Positions 47,575-59,560 of a stretch of 64,000 nucleotides of DNA are shown here, piece by piece (position 1 is the stretch's first letter; every line of letters starts with the position of its first letter). The DNA comes from Acanthaster planci (Eukaryota; Echinodermata; Asteroidea; Valvatida; Acanthasteridae), in contig NW_019091576.1 in assembly GCF_001949145.1 (NCBI RefSeq), positions 169,100-233,099 of the forward strand, given 5' to 3'. A program made the position numbers and the translations under genes. The notes under the pieces are model-generated. The model had not been told where the DNA came from and made no database searches. It saw only the letters and a list, made by a program, of their open reading frames with translations.

Positions 47575-48665
47575 TAAACTTGGTTTCCCAATGCATATGT
47601 CTGGGTTTTCTCTGTTGAATTTGTCATACGCACTTATGCCCATAACCTTCCTACTCTTAACACTTCCTACATCTTTCTTTGCACTCCGTGCATCAAGCAG
47701 ATCTCTTGAGATGTCTCCTCTTCCATAAAATTCAATGACCCTAGCAACTACACCTGTTGGGAGGGCATCACTCCTCCTTTTCCTTGTGTCCAATTGACGG
47801 ACATCATCAACCCTAGCAGCACATTTGGTTAGAGAGTATCCAAGTCCAATATGTTTTCTCAGATGCCGCCTGTATCCATGGCTGTATTTCCGCTTCACGG
47901 ACAGGGCCGCTGCTAACACCCATTTCCCACGCAAGGCTGACGTGCTTCTTTATTTGTTGAAACCCAACACTGTTGTCTTTGTTGTTCCCACGTGACTCTT
48001 TGGCAAACTGCAGAAACCTTCTTGACTTTGGACTAGCATTAATTCCTTTCCCTTTTAGTTGCTGTTTTTTCTTGGAGTTGCTTTGTGAGTCAATCTTGTC
48101 AACACTTCTGCATACTGTCTACAGTTTTTTGGCATTGCTTGCTTGGCATGGTACATAGCCTTGCAAAAAATACCACTAGAGACTGACGTCTGCCGTGCCT
48201 CTGATGAGTGTGTTAATGGTGATGTTCCTTTGGTGGAGGACATCCTTTCCTTCCTTTTGGCATACTTTGCCCTGCGTTTTTCACTGGTCCTCCATTTTGC
48301 CTGTGCTGTTTGCTTTGCTCTTTGATTCTGTTTCTGTCTTCTCCATTTGCTTCGAAACTTTTGTACACAAAGTCAGGTTTTCTCGCAGTATTGAGCTTTT
48401 TTCTCCTCTATTAAATTTGAAAGATACCCTTTGACCCTCAAGTTTTCAGATGCTCGATGCAATTTATAGAGTTTATGGTTCTGTTTGATACGCTGTCGGT
48501 ACTCTCTTTGGTATTCAGCATGAGACTTGCTATTTTTGGAGGTTCCTCCTCTGCTATCTCAAGCTGTTCATCCAACTTCCTCTTCACTCGAAGATTATAG
48601 CGATGTGCATCAGTCATTCTGTACTCTGTACCTGTTGTATAAATTACCAAGACCAAAGAAGACAT
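47566..48665 (-). pseudogene. Remnant of an uncharacterised, repeat-associated protein family
   Basis: Three minus-strand pieces in consistent order. First, a basic N-terminal region (48438-48665, then KWRTSEKRRAKYAKRKERM near 48230-48300). Second, MPKNCRQYAEVLTRLTHKAT followed by PRK (48055-48130), matching an xLP..QY..VL..L...SPRK pattern. Third, VVARVIEFYGRGDISRDLLD, then SAYDKFNRENPDICIGKPSL (47566-47780), matching an FY.RDDISR...F..ENP...IGKSKF pattern. I know these patterns from many uncharacterised, multi-copy proteins of fish and invertebrates. At least one frameshift (near 47935) and stops make it a relic. The enzymatic role is unknown to me; an association with a DNA transposon is inferred. 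Confidence 0.55.
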
Positions 48666-48669
48666 TCAA

Positions 48670-50997
48670 AATGTATTCAACCCATAAATCCACCAATTAA
48701 AAAGTTGCAAATTGTCCATTCTATGTTTGTACAGTTTAGATACAAGGTGTCACTGTCAATTATAAACAAAATGTTTAAAATGAAAAAAGCAAACTTTTTA
48801 AGAAAATACAACCAAACAAAAAGAAAGAGGTAAAACACTACTATGTAAAAAACAAAACGTAAACACAAGAAGACTTATCACGGAGTGTGCTGACTTACCG
48901 GTATTATGCGGGCGCCATGGCGAGAATGTCTCCTTGCCTAAAAATACATGTAGTACATGTGGGCCAACATCATCAGCATGTTTGGCCTACAACAGTAGCT
49001 TTTTCTTTTTGAGAAACCTAAAAAAAAAAAATAATAACACTAACAGGGTCCCCAGGGGTTCCATAAAGCCAAGTTCCCCTGTCTGTGTAAGCATCACTTG
49101 CCTACATCATGTAATATTTAACTTAAACCCACTACGACTTCATTGCATTCAATTTTAATTCACTGCGAACTCACTCCCATACCATTAGATAACAAATGGG
49201 ACAAATTTAATACGAACAGGGCGAAGTCGAAAGCACCAGTATTCAGTCGGGGTGAAGTTGTCCACTATCACTAACGTTATACAAACTTACAAAAAACCAA
49301 ATTTCGAAAATGCAGTTTAGCCCTGTCAACTAGTAATATCCTCACATATGGCCACTTCTTGGAATGCCAACGTGAAAAACAGGATTTGACATTTTCAATC
49401 ACTGTAAAAAATATTCTTCCGTTTGTTACAAAGAACGTTTAGAATGGCTGTCTGCTGAAACCAACATGAAAAAAGCCCCGAAACTTCAGCCTACAAATTG
49501 CAATTGCAACAAAAATTGCACAAAATTGCACAAAAACTCAACCATGGAGAAATCTGTCCAACACTCTGACATATTTAACTCGGACATAAACCTACATGTA
49601 TGTTCTTTGCTGATTTTTGCATATTTTACAAAATTTTCAAGTGTTTCTTACGTTCGTAACTGTGGACACTAAAATCATTTGCAAAGTATCACGGGTAACT
49701 AACATAAAACACTGATGATTAAGAAAAATTAGCAAGGCTATTCTTGAAGTTTTTTATTTTTCTGTTGGACTTTAACTAAAAAAAGTGTAAATTATATGTC
49801 GTTTTGCATTTTTAAGAGGGACTTGAGATGTTTATTATTTTTCTTCCGTTCATTAAATATGGGCAACAACAGTTCGCTGCAAAGACCACAAATCCCCCAT
49901 TGATTATCTATTAAAATCTTCCCTTTTAAAATGCCATCTGAACTCTTCTCACAAAAAATACAGAAAATAAAATCTATTTAAGTAGATACAAACCTTTTGG
50001 CTGCTCTTTCCCGGATATTTCTTTTGATTGTTCGAAAGAAAGCTGTCACCGACAATGAATTTCTCTGTTAGTTACAAAGTGGCACGAAATCAACCACGGT
50101 GGATGCAATGCTTAAAATGATTTATATCACAAAAGAAGTGACCGAGCCTAAAAACAAGTGATTTTTAGGTCATCCATACAGGGTACGATTTCACGAGTAT
50201 GACAACAGTTCAGACTGCGCCAATCACTAGTTAAACATGGTGATGTTTTACATTAGTTGCAAAGTGGACACAAAAATTATAGCGATCAATTTGTTGATGT
50301 TTTCTCATCCTCAATGGTAATTGGGGTCTTGCAGACATTTTACAAGATGTTTATTGAGCTTTTATATTTTGAATAAAAGTGGCTTAAACAGGTAAAGGTG
50401 AGGCTTGTAAATAATGATTCTGGCCCTTTTATCATCGTATGATGTAGTGGACACGATGTGAAATGAACGTTAACGCAGGTTCAGCTGCCATTTAGGAGCC
50501 TGAATTTACCATTTTTTGGGGTAAAGGGCTGAAATATTACTTTATTCAAATGATATGACCATTACGACAAAATAAATTTGTTAGGTTAAAATAAATTTAT
50601 TAGGTAAAGTATTTGAGTCGATGAAATTCTGTTCAAGCAATGTTCCCTTTTTGGGTGCCATTTTTGAACTAAGTTTACGCTTCAACATGAATAAAAATAA
50701 TAAACTCGCATTCACACTGAATTATTTATCTTCATTTATCTCTCAAATACATGTACAACTACATGTACATGTATAATCTCAAGCAAACACTGCTTGAAAA
50801 TGGTTACATCATCTGAGAAATTAAAGTTCATTTTATGCATCATGAAAGTTAGCCAGTATTGTGACCTTACACATATAGGCTAGTTGGAAACCCCTCATCT
50901 GCCCTACAGTTACTGTGGCTGATGGATCAATGGACTTGTTCTTGCACCATTCATAATAATGTCATACATGTAGTCAGCTATCATATGACTGACATGT
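48670..50997. other. Gene-free stretch
   Basis: AT-rich, without recognisable genes. Contains ACATGT words at 48.95 and 50.75 kb and short homopolymer runs. No bounded mobile element seen. Confidence 0.5.
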
Positions 50998-51390
50998 TCA
51001 GGCTCTACGGCTTCGGGTAGCAACAGATTGCAATGTTTGCCAAAAGACCTGCTGCTCAGAGGGCTTGCTTGACAGTACCCAGCACGTCAGGTGGACCATC
51101 TCTGAATTCGGCAGTAGGGTTTTGGAACGAAGTTGAGTCAGAAAATTTTTTCTCTGTGGCGTCAGGATTGGTGAGTCAATCAAAAGATTGATTACCCTGA
51201 AACCAAGGTTGGTGGGGCCAGAATGGGGAAATGAGGATGATCTTGCAATGTTTCAACTCTAGACCTTTGAAACGAGAGACATCAGTGGGAATACATATCC
51301 AAGCATGCTTGTCCAGTTTACTGAAAGTGCATCTGTTGCCCAGGCATTGGGATCAAGACTCCGAGTGCAGTATACCACTAAATGGTTGTC
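50998..51390 (-). pseudogene. DIRS fragment, copy 3 (RT/RNase H tail)
   Basis: On the minus strand a segment around 51190-51390 encodes, across frames, phrases such as NAWATDALSV, LGYVFPLMSLVSKV and ILISPFWPHQPWFQ. It continues at 51183-50998 with RSKTLLPNSEMVHLTCWVLS and SKPSEQQVF. These match the C-terminal region of DIRS RT/RNase H and the linker to the recombinase, parallel to 30205-30456 in copy 1 (HLTCWILSNDPF). No recombinase or termini accompany it, so it is a solitary truncated piece. Confidence 0.75.
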
Positions 51391-51399
51391 GAAGGCTGA

Positions 51400-52780
51400 G
51401 CAAACAGAAGCAAAATCTTCTCAATTTTAAGGACATTTCTTATTTTTTAAAAATTACTCTGATTTTGTTTTACTAATTAATTGGCCTTGTAAAACCTGTG
51501 ATGTAGTTCGTTCTTCTTTCATGGAAGTGTTTGCCCTCAGATTTTTGTGGACACCGGGCATTCACGTGAAGTGGCTATGGCAAAGCGCAAGTTCGTGACA
51601 GCACTCTTCACTGGTTCCCTCCTTTGGTTACGTAAAGAGAATTCAGGTTTTGTGGGAGTCCGCGAAATCAGGTCCTCGTACATTTTGAACGGTCCCGAAG
51701 CATCGTGTAAATACAATTGTTTCAACATACAAATTTCATTAAATTTTAGGGAAGTTTTGAGCACCGCATGGTCAACTAACATCTACCCCCATACACCTTG
51801 CCCCCCAAATTTTATTCCATTTTTACACTCAACTCGAAGACCACAAATTTGAAGGTGAAAAAAATGGAATTCCGGTAAACCTGAAAGATTCCCATGCCTG
51901 AATTTAGAAGGAATAGAAATTTTCAACAGGGCAGGATGTATCATTCATCTCTTAAATCTTGCTATATTACATGTATGGCTGGAGATACCCCCAGATGTGA
52001 GCATCTATTGTAGTGATATAATGTACAATTGTCTGCATTATTGCAACTGATTTTGTGTATACATGTACATGTACATGGTTTGTTTGTCAACAATCTGCTG
52101 GTAAGTATCACTGAATATTCAAATATTTGATTGAATTGAGAGTTGAATATTCTAATAGTGAATGATTCAAATTGACTTAGCCTTAACATGAACAGACTAA
52201 AACTTGGACCACAGCTGTAGAAAACAGGACACCCGTAGCCCGAGCTGCTGTGTCCACTTTCCCAAGAGTATCTTCTATTTTATTTCTCTCACTGCTGGCA
52301 GACGGGGACTTATTGATGTGTGGTCGGTAATGTCAGCCATAATTTGGTCTCTGATGGCATCTGACATGTACATGTAATTGGGACTGCAAGAAAAGCATCA
52401 AAGTCAGACCACAGCACTCGAAAAGGCCAAATAACTCTTGCACTAGTTGCAGTGAATGGTGTCACTGTTTCATGACTGCCTGTCGACACACAGAGCTATA
52501 TACATGTATAATACAGCTCTTTGGGTCAACACAACATCAATGAATCAGGAATGTTGGAAAATCTTGGTATTGGGAGTCAGCCAGCAGTGTACAAATGTAC
52601 GTTTTTGAAAGGTTTTCTTTGCAGCTGGTTTATGCGTTGGCAGTATGTTAAGCACCGTAACCACAATTGCCTATGTACGCGCTGTGATCATGATGAATAT
52701 GTAAGAACTCAGCACACCCATAAAGCAAACCAAACCGGGATCCACTGTGCATACACTGGGGTTTGAGTTTGGGTCGCTCG
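51400..52780. other. Gene-free stretch with unassigned opposing frames
   Basis: Opposing frames of 81 and 101 codons at 51537-51852 have no recognisable domains. ACATGTACATGTACATG occurs near 52060. Nothing else supported. Confidence 0.45.
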
Positions 52781-52795
52781 GCAGCATTCGCACTG

Positions 52796-53030
52796 GGAAT
52801 CATTCAGGTTTTCTCTTTGGCTCCAGTGATTACTGGATGACCCGGTTCCCAACTGGGTCTGATCTGTCTACCAGGAATCACCCAGGTTTTCTTTCCAGTC
52901 CCGGTGAGTGTGGGACAACCCAGTTTCCACCCAAATGGGGTCACTACACCAGGAATTATCCAGGTTTTCTCAGTCAGGACCAAAATCCCCAACACCGGGG
53001 TCTGGGGGCCAGAGTGTGTCTGGTTGTCCC
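52796..53030. repeat. Imperfect tandem repeat, about 78-bp unit, three copies
   Basis: Units start at 52796, 52874 and 52952 with GGAAT(C/T)A..CAGGTTTTCT. The first two share also (G/C)CCAGT, GTG or GAT, and the ACTACACCA/TCTACCA ends; the third diverges after its first 25 bases. The unit is a multiple of three, so a repeated R(N/T)H.GFL pattern appears in the plus frame and a corresponding WVIPG-type pattern in the opposite frame of 174 codons (52804-53328). Neither protein is recognised. Confidence 0.65.
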
Positions 53031-55300
53031 CTGAATAGTCCAGAAGGTGCAGTTCTGGACCCAACATGGTCTGAACTCTTACTTCTTGGTTTACCAGCTC
53101 CAGGACTAGGGCCCTAGCCAGAGCCCTGGAAGGCGCAGCCCTATTACCTGTGCCCAGTGTGCCATAGGCCCAGAAAGCATGTCTCCAGTATGAGTACGTG
53201 AGCCGGTGAATGGCTTGATCGATTGTCACCAGAAGGGCACAAGGGAATTGGAGGCCTGGAAAGCGCAGCACTGGTGATTCGGGTATTCTTACCAGGGGCC
53301 AGATGCCCAAAATGCGCATCCCCAGCAAGTGATTTAGATGTACCCGTTTTCTTGGAAGATTAGCTGTAATGTGAGGAGCTCGATCAATTACTCACAGGTG
53401 AATTACTCACAGCTACATGTAAATCCACAGATGGTAATTGGCGTTGAGGGCGCAATTGACTTTGCTATAACAAAAAAGCAGTTGGGAGCCTTACACTAGA
53501 GAAATATGCAAATACACATGTAACTTACTTGTTTGTCTGCGGTAGCCGCATACCACACCAGCAACTTTTGTTTAGTGTACACATGTAGTTACTGGGAGCT
53601 TTGCATTGAATGGAAATCTGGGGCAACTAGGAGAGTTGGTCAACCCCACGATACCCAGTGAATTAGATTTCATTCATCAGAACACCCCCTTTGTCTTTGA
53701 TTGAATACCATGGGTTATCTCCATGGAGTGTCGCTGACTCCACTGTCAGAGCTTATGTAACACACTTTGTGTGGGCCAAGAGCGTGATGAATACAGGCCA
53801 TTGATATGGTGTGCGCGCCATTGCTTACGACCCTGCTGGGCTCTGAACACGTGCACAGCACTCCAGAACCCACACTTGGGAGTGAGGCCTGCCAAGAAGA
53901 AGGTCAAGACTTCGTCCATGCAATGGTCGGCTGATGACAACTTCCCCCGCTGACACCGCTTTCAAGACACACAAGTGTTCAAGTGCAAGAACTGTTTCAA
54001 GGTTTATCACACTTGAATCTTGTGTTTTTCTTGTGTCTCTTTATTTTATAATTATGGGAAAGATTTGGTTAGAAGGGGGCTGTGTTAGATATATCATTAC
54101 ATTCAGAAAGGGGTTTGAATATAACTTAGAAATATGCACAAAAATTATGTGCGTGCTTAGGCAAGATGAAAAATGGGAAAATTTTACGGGTAATATTGAC
54201 TGGGTATTTGATGAAATAAAATCTTGTACAAGTGGGGGCTGGGCATTGATGCTGGGCATGCATGGACTACTGGGGAATGGGAACGCGAGCCATGGTGCCC
54301 GCCTGTGGCAAGCCTAGACCTTGTGAACTTAGCGGGTGCTCACGCTTCACTGTAGCTGAGCGTCATTGGGTAGTTAGTGTTGTCGCGTGGGTAAGGCAAG
54401 TGCTGGGTGTCTGGTTATTATGTTAGATTGGATCCAAATACCCCAGCATGAATCTCAGCTACACAGAGCCGGGCTTAGCCTGGTGACGTTGCTCCATGTC
54501 TGTGGTTGCCAATAGCAAAATTGGAAAAAAAAAAGCAGCCAGGCAGAACACGGTAAAAATATCCTGCCGTCAAGGGGTTAACAGTAACTCCTTTTCCTTT
54601 CTGTGGAAGGAGGATGGTTAAAGTTGGAGGTACAATACTACCTGTATATTCTCTGACCAGTAGTCTCTATTCTCTTTGGGTTAAACTGGTGTTCTCATCC
54701 ACTGTGCATGTGACCCATCATTTAACAGTTGTTGACCACTGTGGTGTGGGATGTGATGTCTTGAACACCTGACGATGTCTTGAACACACATACATTGACG
54801 TGTACATGTACCTCCGGTACATGTAGCGTCCTGAGGCAAAGCTGAGGGGGCTATGCATGCCCTTGGGTGTTCACGACGTCATATTCTACACCACAGCGGT
54901 CAACAATTGTTTTGTCATACTTCTGTCTTCAGGAATTTATTAAAAGAAACAAGCTCTGTATTTCAGAAGACGATGGACCTACTACTAAAACTGTACAATT
55001 AACATAACAGACATAAATTATGCAAATTGCACTGTCCATTCACTTTCATTAATTGTGTAAACTCTAACGTGAAACTCATGCGGATACAAGTGAGTACATT
55101 TATATAGTCTGGTTAGTGGTCTCTGCATTACCTTATACGCAGCGGGGACAGGAACGAGTCTGTCATATGAGGGCAATCATCGATCAAATTCCCTGGTAGC
55201 CTATGCACAAAACATATCATGGGTACCGTGAGTGTGATATGCTGAAATGTCGCCCTGTCATGTGATCCTTCTGGGCCAATAAATGGACAGTATCCAAGAT
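53031..55300. other. Gene-free stretch
   Basis: No supported gene. A TTAA-associated half-terminus (TCCTGCCGTCAAGGGG before TTAA at 54578-54581) suggests the end of another TTAA element whose left end was not found. Frames at 53746-54317 lack recognisable motifs. Confidence 0.4.
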
Positions 55301-55560
55301 AGAGGTACATGTACGACAATTCATATTATTATGTACCTGTAATAAGCTTCCACACTTACGACACATGTACATGCGGGTACTGGTACATACATGTGTGTAC
55401 ATGTACGTGTGCATGTGCATATATATTGTGTACAAAATGAAAATACCACACGCACCACATGCACAGTAGAAACTGTGAGTAGCACATGTACATGTACAGG
55501 TACATGTACGGAACGTGAACGTACAGTACTAGTACGTACATGTACGTTTGGGGCAGGTTC
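55300..55560. repeat. Dense ACATGTAC repeat cluster
   Basis: About 250 bases made largely of TACATGTAC, GTACGTAC, GTGCATGTGC and related palindromic words, with more than a dozen occurrences. Frames across it translate to runs of Cys/Thr/Met/Tyr/His/Val and are artefacts. Confidence 0.85.
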
Positions 55561-56940
55561 CTCAAAAAATGGACCATTAGATAATGTTCAACTTTGGGCG
55601 TTCATTTTTCAAGAAGTGAACAGCAGTTCACCAATTTTCCAATGTCTGATGAAATGAAGAAAGTCATGGCTGATATTTGGAACACTGATGACCATGCATG
55701 CCCATCTTTCAACTTTAATCGGAGTTGATTAATCTCAAATGTCAAAATTAATCTCAAACTCAAAAAAATATCAGAAGTACATGTAGTAATCCCCGCAGTT
55801 ATTTTGCACAGATTAGTATGTGGTGAAAGGCGATTACATGTATATTTACACATATTCAAGCCATAATCACAAAATTAAAAAATATCTCACACAAATAATC
55901 GGGTCCCACAGTCGACAGTCATAAACATCATTCAATTCTGTCCAAAAAATTGACTGCAAAAAACAGCGAGTAAAATCCAAATCGATGTATATGAACAACA
56001 CAAGCTTTAAAAAAGGTGCAAAAAAGCACCCCAAACTATCATCCTTTTATGACTGGACCAATCACATTTTCTTAAAGTTTCCAAAAACTGCAGTCCAAAA
56101 TACAGATCATGGTGAGTTTGCGGCTTCCGTCAATATCTCACGGTGACGTTAGGACACATTTTGCCGCATCATGGGCTGTTTGGCCTTTGACATCAACCCT
56201 GACAGTGCACCCTCTTTTTCATTTGATATTCATGAGCCCCTCCATGGAATGGCAACACTCCAGGGTTTTTCTCTTTATACCAGGGTTTCTCAAAAGAAAA
56301 TCCCTCAAACTGAATGATGTTCATAAAAAATGATGTCCGAAACATAAAATACGATTCATGATGAAAATCTAATGCTCAGAGTTGTTAATTTTGATTTAAT
56401 TTTCCGCTGGGATATTTCTAAAATGAGCATCATGTATGGAATTTTTAAACACAACATCTGACAGCTTTTTTGCCATTGCCAAACATCATGCACTTTCCAT
56501 CAAAATTCTCGAATGTCATCAAAATTCCATCAAAGATGACGTTTGGTAGGAACACATTGTATTCATTGTACATCTTTGATGCAGCCAAACATAAAGATTA
56601 TTTTCGGTGGTTGAAAGGTATAAGACCTGGCAGATTTGCTGGTATACGTAGAGTGATTATAAATGGAAAAAGAATGCATGTAAAGAGAGCCAATCCTTTC
56701 TCAGCATTTTCCGTCAATTTTGTGCTCTTTTTTCCCATGGGTTATATTTTACAGCTATTTCTTAGGTGCTTTAAAATACATCAGTTTAACAATATACATG
56801 TACTGAATTTTCCGTGTTGAGAGAAGTTTTAAAGTCAAGTCCTCTGGTGCAAACACTTTGACGTAAAAATTTAAATAAATTCAACTCCATTTGATTTGCA
56901 CTAGTAACCAACCAGATGTCCACCAAATGTACACTTTATG
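55561..56940. other. Gene-free stretch
   Basis: AT-rich. The 116-codon plus frame at 56470-56820 has no recognisable domain and no clear splice context. Nothing else seen. Confidence 0.45.
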
Positions 56941-56944
56941 CCTA

Positions 56945-57610
56945 ATTACATGTACATGTATGTACATGTACTCGTACATGTAATTAGAAGGTGCTAATTT
57001 GTAATTTACCGTACATGTACATGATCAAAGTCACTCTTGTAGAAGTTTTGACAAATGACTTGTGGAGTTGCACTTTGGTTCATTTTATGAAGAACATGCC
57101 ACAGGCAAAGCATTATACATGTATGGGAGGTGCTAGTGTACATTACATGTATGTACATGTACATGGACCGGTACGTACATGTACTGACATGTGCACACAT
57201 CAACCGCATGAACATGTCTGCACTGTACGTGTATGTACATGTACCTGTACCTGTACACACAGTATCTTTAGTCATATCCTTTTTTACTGGCAATCAGCCA
57301 TTTATGCCAATCATGGATATAAAAATATATCAGGTAAATGTATCAGTACATATATGTATATGTTCAATTACGTACCGGTACATGTACAATTATGTACATG
57401 TAGTAAAGCCATGTACATGTACAGAGTATTGCTGGTATACAATGTACATGTGCATGTATATGGCTTGTATGACGTGTCTGGCTTTTGTGTTTCAACAAAG
57501 TAAAGGTACAAAACACTTTAACACTTTGAACATGAAGTGAGCAGATGTCTTCAGACAGTCCATTCCGTCCACACAATTAGTTTTCCATGTACATGTACAC
57601 TGTACATGTA
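56945..57610. repeat. Dense ACATGTAC repeat cluster
   Basis: The longest concentration of the motif in the window, especially 56948-56985, 57110-57260 and 57355-57460, with repeated ATGTACATG, GTACCGGTAC and CTGTACCTGTAC. The 170- and 136-codon frames here are products of the repeat, not genes. Confidence 0.85.
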
Positions 57611-58430
57611 GCAGGGTTATTGTAAACACAGGCCAACCCCCTATTTTTTAAAGTTAATTTCAGAATGAGGGAGCCTTTGAGTTGGACAGCCAGCAATAAG
57701 CCATTTGTGAGTTAAATTTGAAAAAAATCTGGTACACTGAGTTATCTGATTACACATAAACATAATATGAATTTCCCAAAGACACTGTTGCTATACCTCG
57801 TGATTCGGGGCAAGCTTTTGCTGAGCGACCACCATCTCTGGAATGGACTGGTTCCTTTGTGCCGTTCTTATCCATTGAGAACAGTCTATTGTTGCAAGGC
57901 GTCTCTTATGTAACTAAGAAAAAGCTTGCCACGAGTCATAGCAACGGAGGCTTTAGAATGGAGAATTCCAATTGTTATGTTCACATGAATTTAAAGTACT
58001 CAGTGTACCAGATTTTATTCAAATTTAACTCGCAAAAGGTTCATTATACAAGGGTGTGTATAGCACAAGCAGGTCAACTGAAGGTCAAGGGCTGGATCAA
58101 CACTATCACATGTCTGCTTATAGACCCATCCCCTATGCTTCTTGTTTACACCGAAAAGCCAGGCATGTGAAAAATGGCACAGAAAAGAAAGTACAATTTT
58201 TCTAAAAGAAGATAAGACAGATGACACTCCAAACATGTGCATGTTACATGCATTATAAACACTGCAACTTTTTAATTAGTACACAGTCAATTAGAAATAC
58301 ATGTAAGCCTACATGAAAGCCAGTAGCAGTAGAAACTACATGTACCAGTACCTCCTGACACACAGTACATGTACTGGAATATTGCAGGTTATAAATTTAT
58401 CCAAGTTTTTTATTTATTTATTCTGATATA
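57611..58430. other. Gene-free stretch with one unassigned frame
   Basis: A plus frame at 57859-58170 is open for 103 codons and extends upstream in related frames, but I recognise no family. No repeats with borders. Confidence 0.4.
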
Positions 58431-58439
58431 CAACAGCAG

Positions 58440-58945
58440 CAGGCCTTGCGCTAACTTTTTTTTCCTGGCTAGCCCACTAGGCTACATGTACATGTAGTTA
58501 ACTGGATATTTTAGCCCGTTTAGAGATTTACTAGCCAATATATAAAAAATTTTTAAAACCCAAAATTTGTTATCAGCTCACTAATAAAGAATTTGACATT
58601 TCAGAAAATAAAAGGCTGATGGTATAAATAAAGAGGCATGCATGTTAGTTAATTATTGCTTGATTCACTGGTAATGGAGTCGGGAACAAAATCACCTCTT
58701 TGCTCCATCTTTCCCCTCATTTGGGTTGCTTACGTTAGGCAAAAACTGCCACTTTTTGCTTACTTTCTGATATTTATATATAGATTTATATTGAATACAT
58801 GTATTTATTTTGATCTAAGTTTTAACAGGTAGGCTTATTCTAAATTTTTCACTAGCCCACCAGGCAACCAGGGAACAAAGTTTAGGTAGCCCAGAGTATT
58901 TTAAGCTGGAATTTGTACACTGGGCTAGTACTATTTCGAGGCCTG
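58440..58945. mobile_element. Possible small element with AGGCCT ends
   Basis: Starts CAGGCCTTGCGCTAAC and ends TTTCGAGGCCTG, a short inverted terminus of about 8 bases over some 505 bases. The phrase CTAGCCCAC(T/C)AGGC occurs near both ends in the same orientation. No target duplication was recognised, so the element status and any hAT affinity are tentative. Confidence 0.3.
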
Positions 58946-59560
58946 AGCGGAGATCCTCCACTTACAGGTATCATGGAAAGCAAAACAAAAAAACAACTAA
59001 TAACATAACTGACTTACATATTAAAAAAATGGGACAAATCCAAATTACATGTAAATAAATAAATAATTGTATAAACATAAACTTGAGTAAATGCATTTAA
59101 GTTAATTCAGTGTAAAGTTGGCTAAACCTGTGGCAGTTTACATGTACACTGTACATACATGTACTTGAGCTATGACTGCGAAGAACTTCTGTAAATCTCT
59201 GTACGGAACAAAGATGCGTCCTTATGTCCGCATTTTCCTACATTGCCTCTCAAGCTTACATTTGATTTCATTAAGCTAATTTTCCCTCGTTATTTTCATG
59301 AAAGCGGCACCGTGACGAACTCACCCATCATGTTTAACTAGTTTTGTGATAAAATAACTTTTTACATACCATGTGAACAATTCTGCTATATTTGTTATCA
59401 AGTATAGAAAATTGTGCCCAAATCAGAATGTCACTCATTCCTATTTCCCACGTAAGTTTTTCTTATTGTCTTCACTTATAAATATAGCAAAATCAAGAGA
59501 GGATTTACCATAACCTTAGTCATTATATTAAATCAAACTTCACTCTTGTTTTGAACAGAT
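58946..59560. other. Non-coding stretch before the plus-strand relic
   Basis: AT-rich; ACATGTAC words near 59140-59165. Ends with an acceptor-like TTGTTTTGAACAG at about 59560, which precedes a 79-codon frame. Confidence 0.4.

Noticed and set aside
56991-57540. Overlapping plus frames of 170 and 136 codons
   Set aside because: They translate the palindromic ACATGT repeats, giving Tyr/Met/Cys/Val/His-rich nonsense in several frames at once.
57785-58170. Possible host exon
   Set aside because: Open for about 100 codons but with no recognised family and inconsistent frames upstream.
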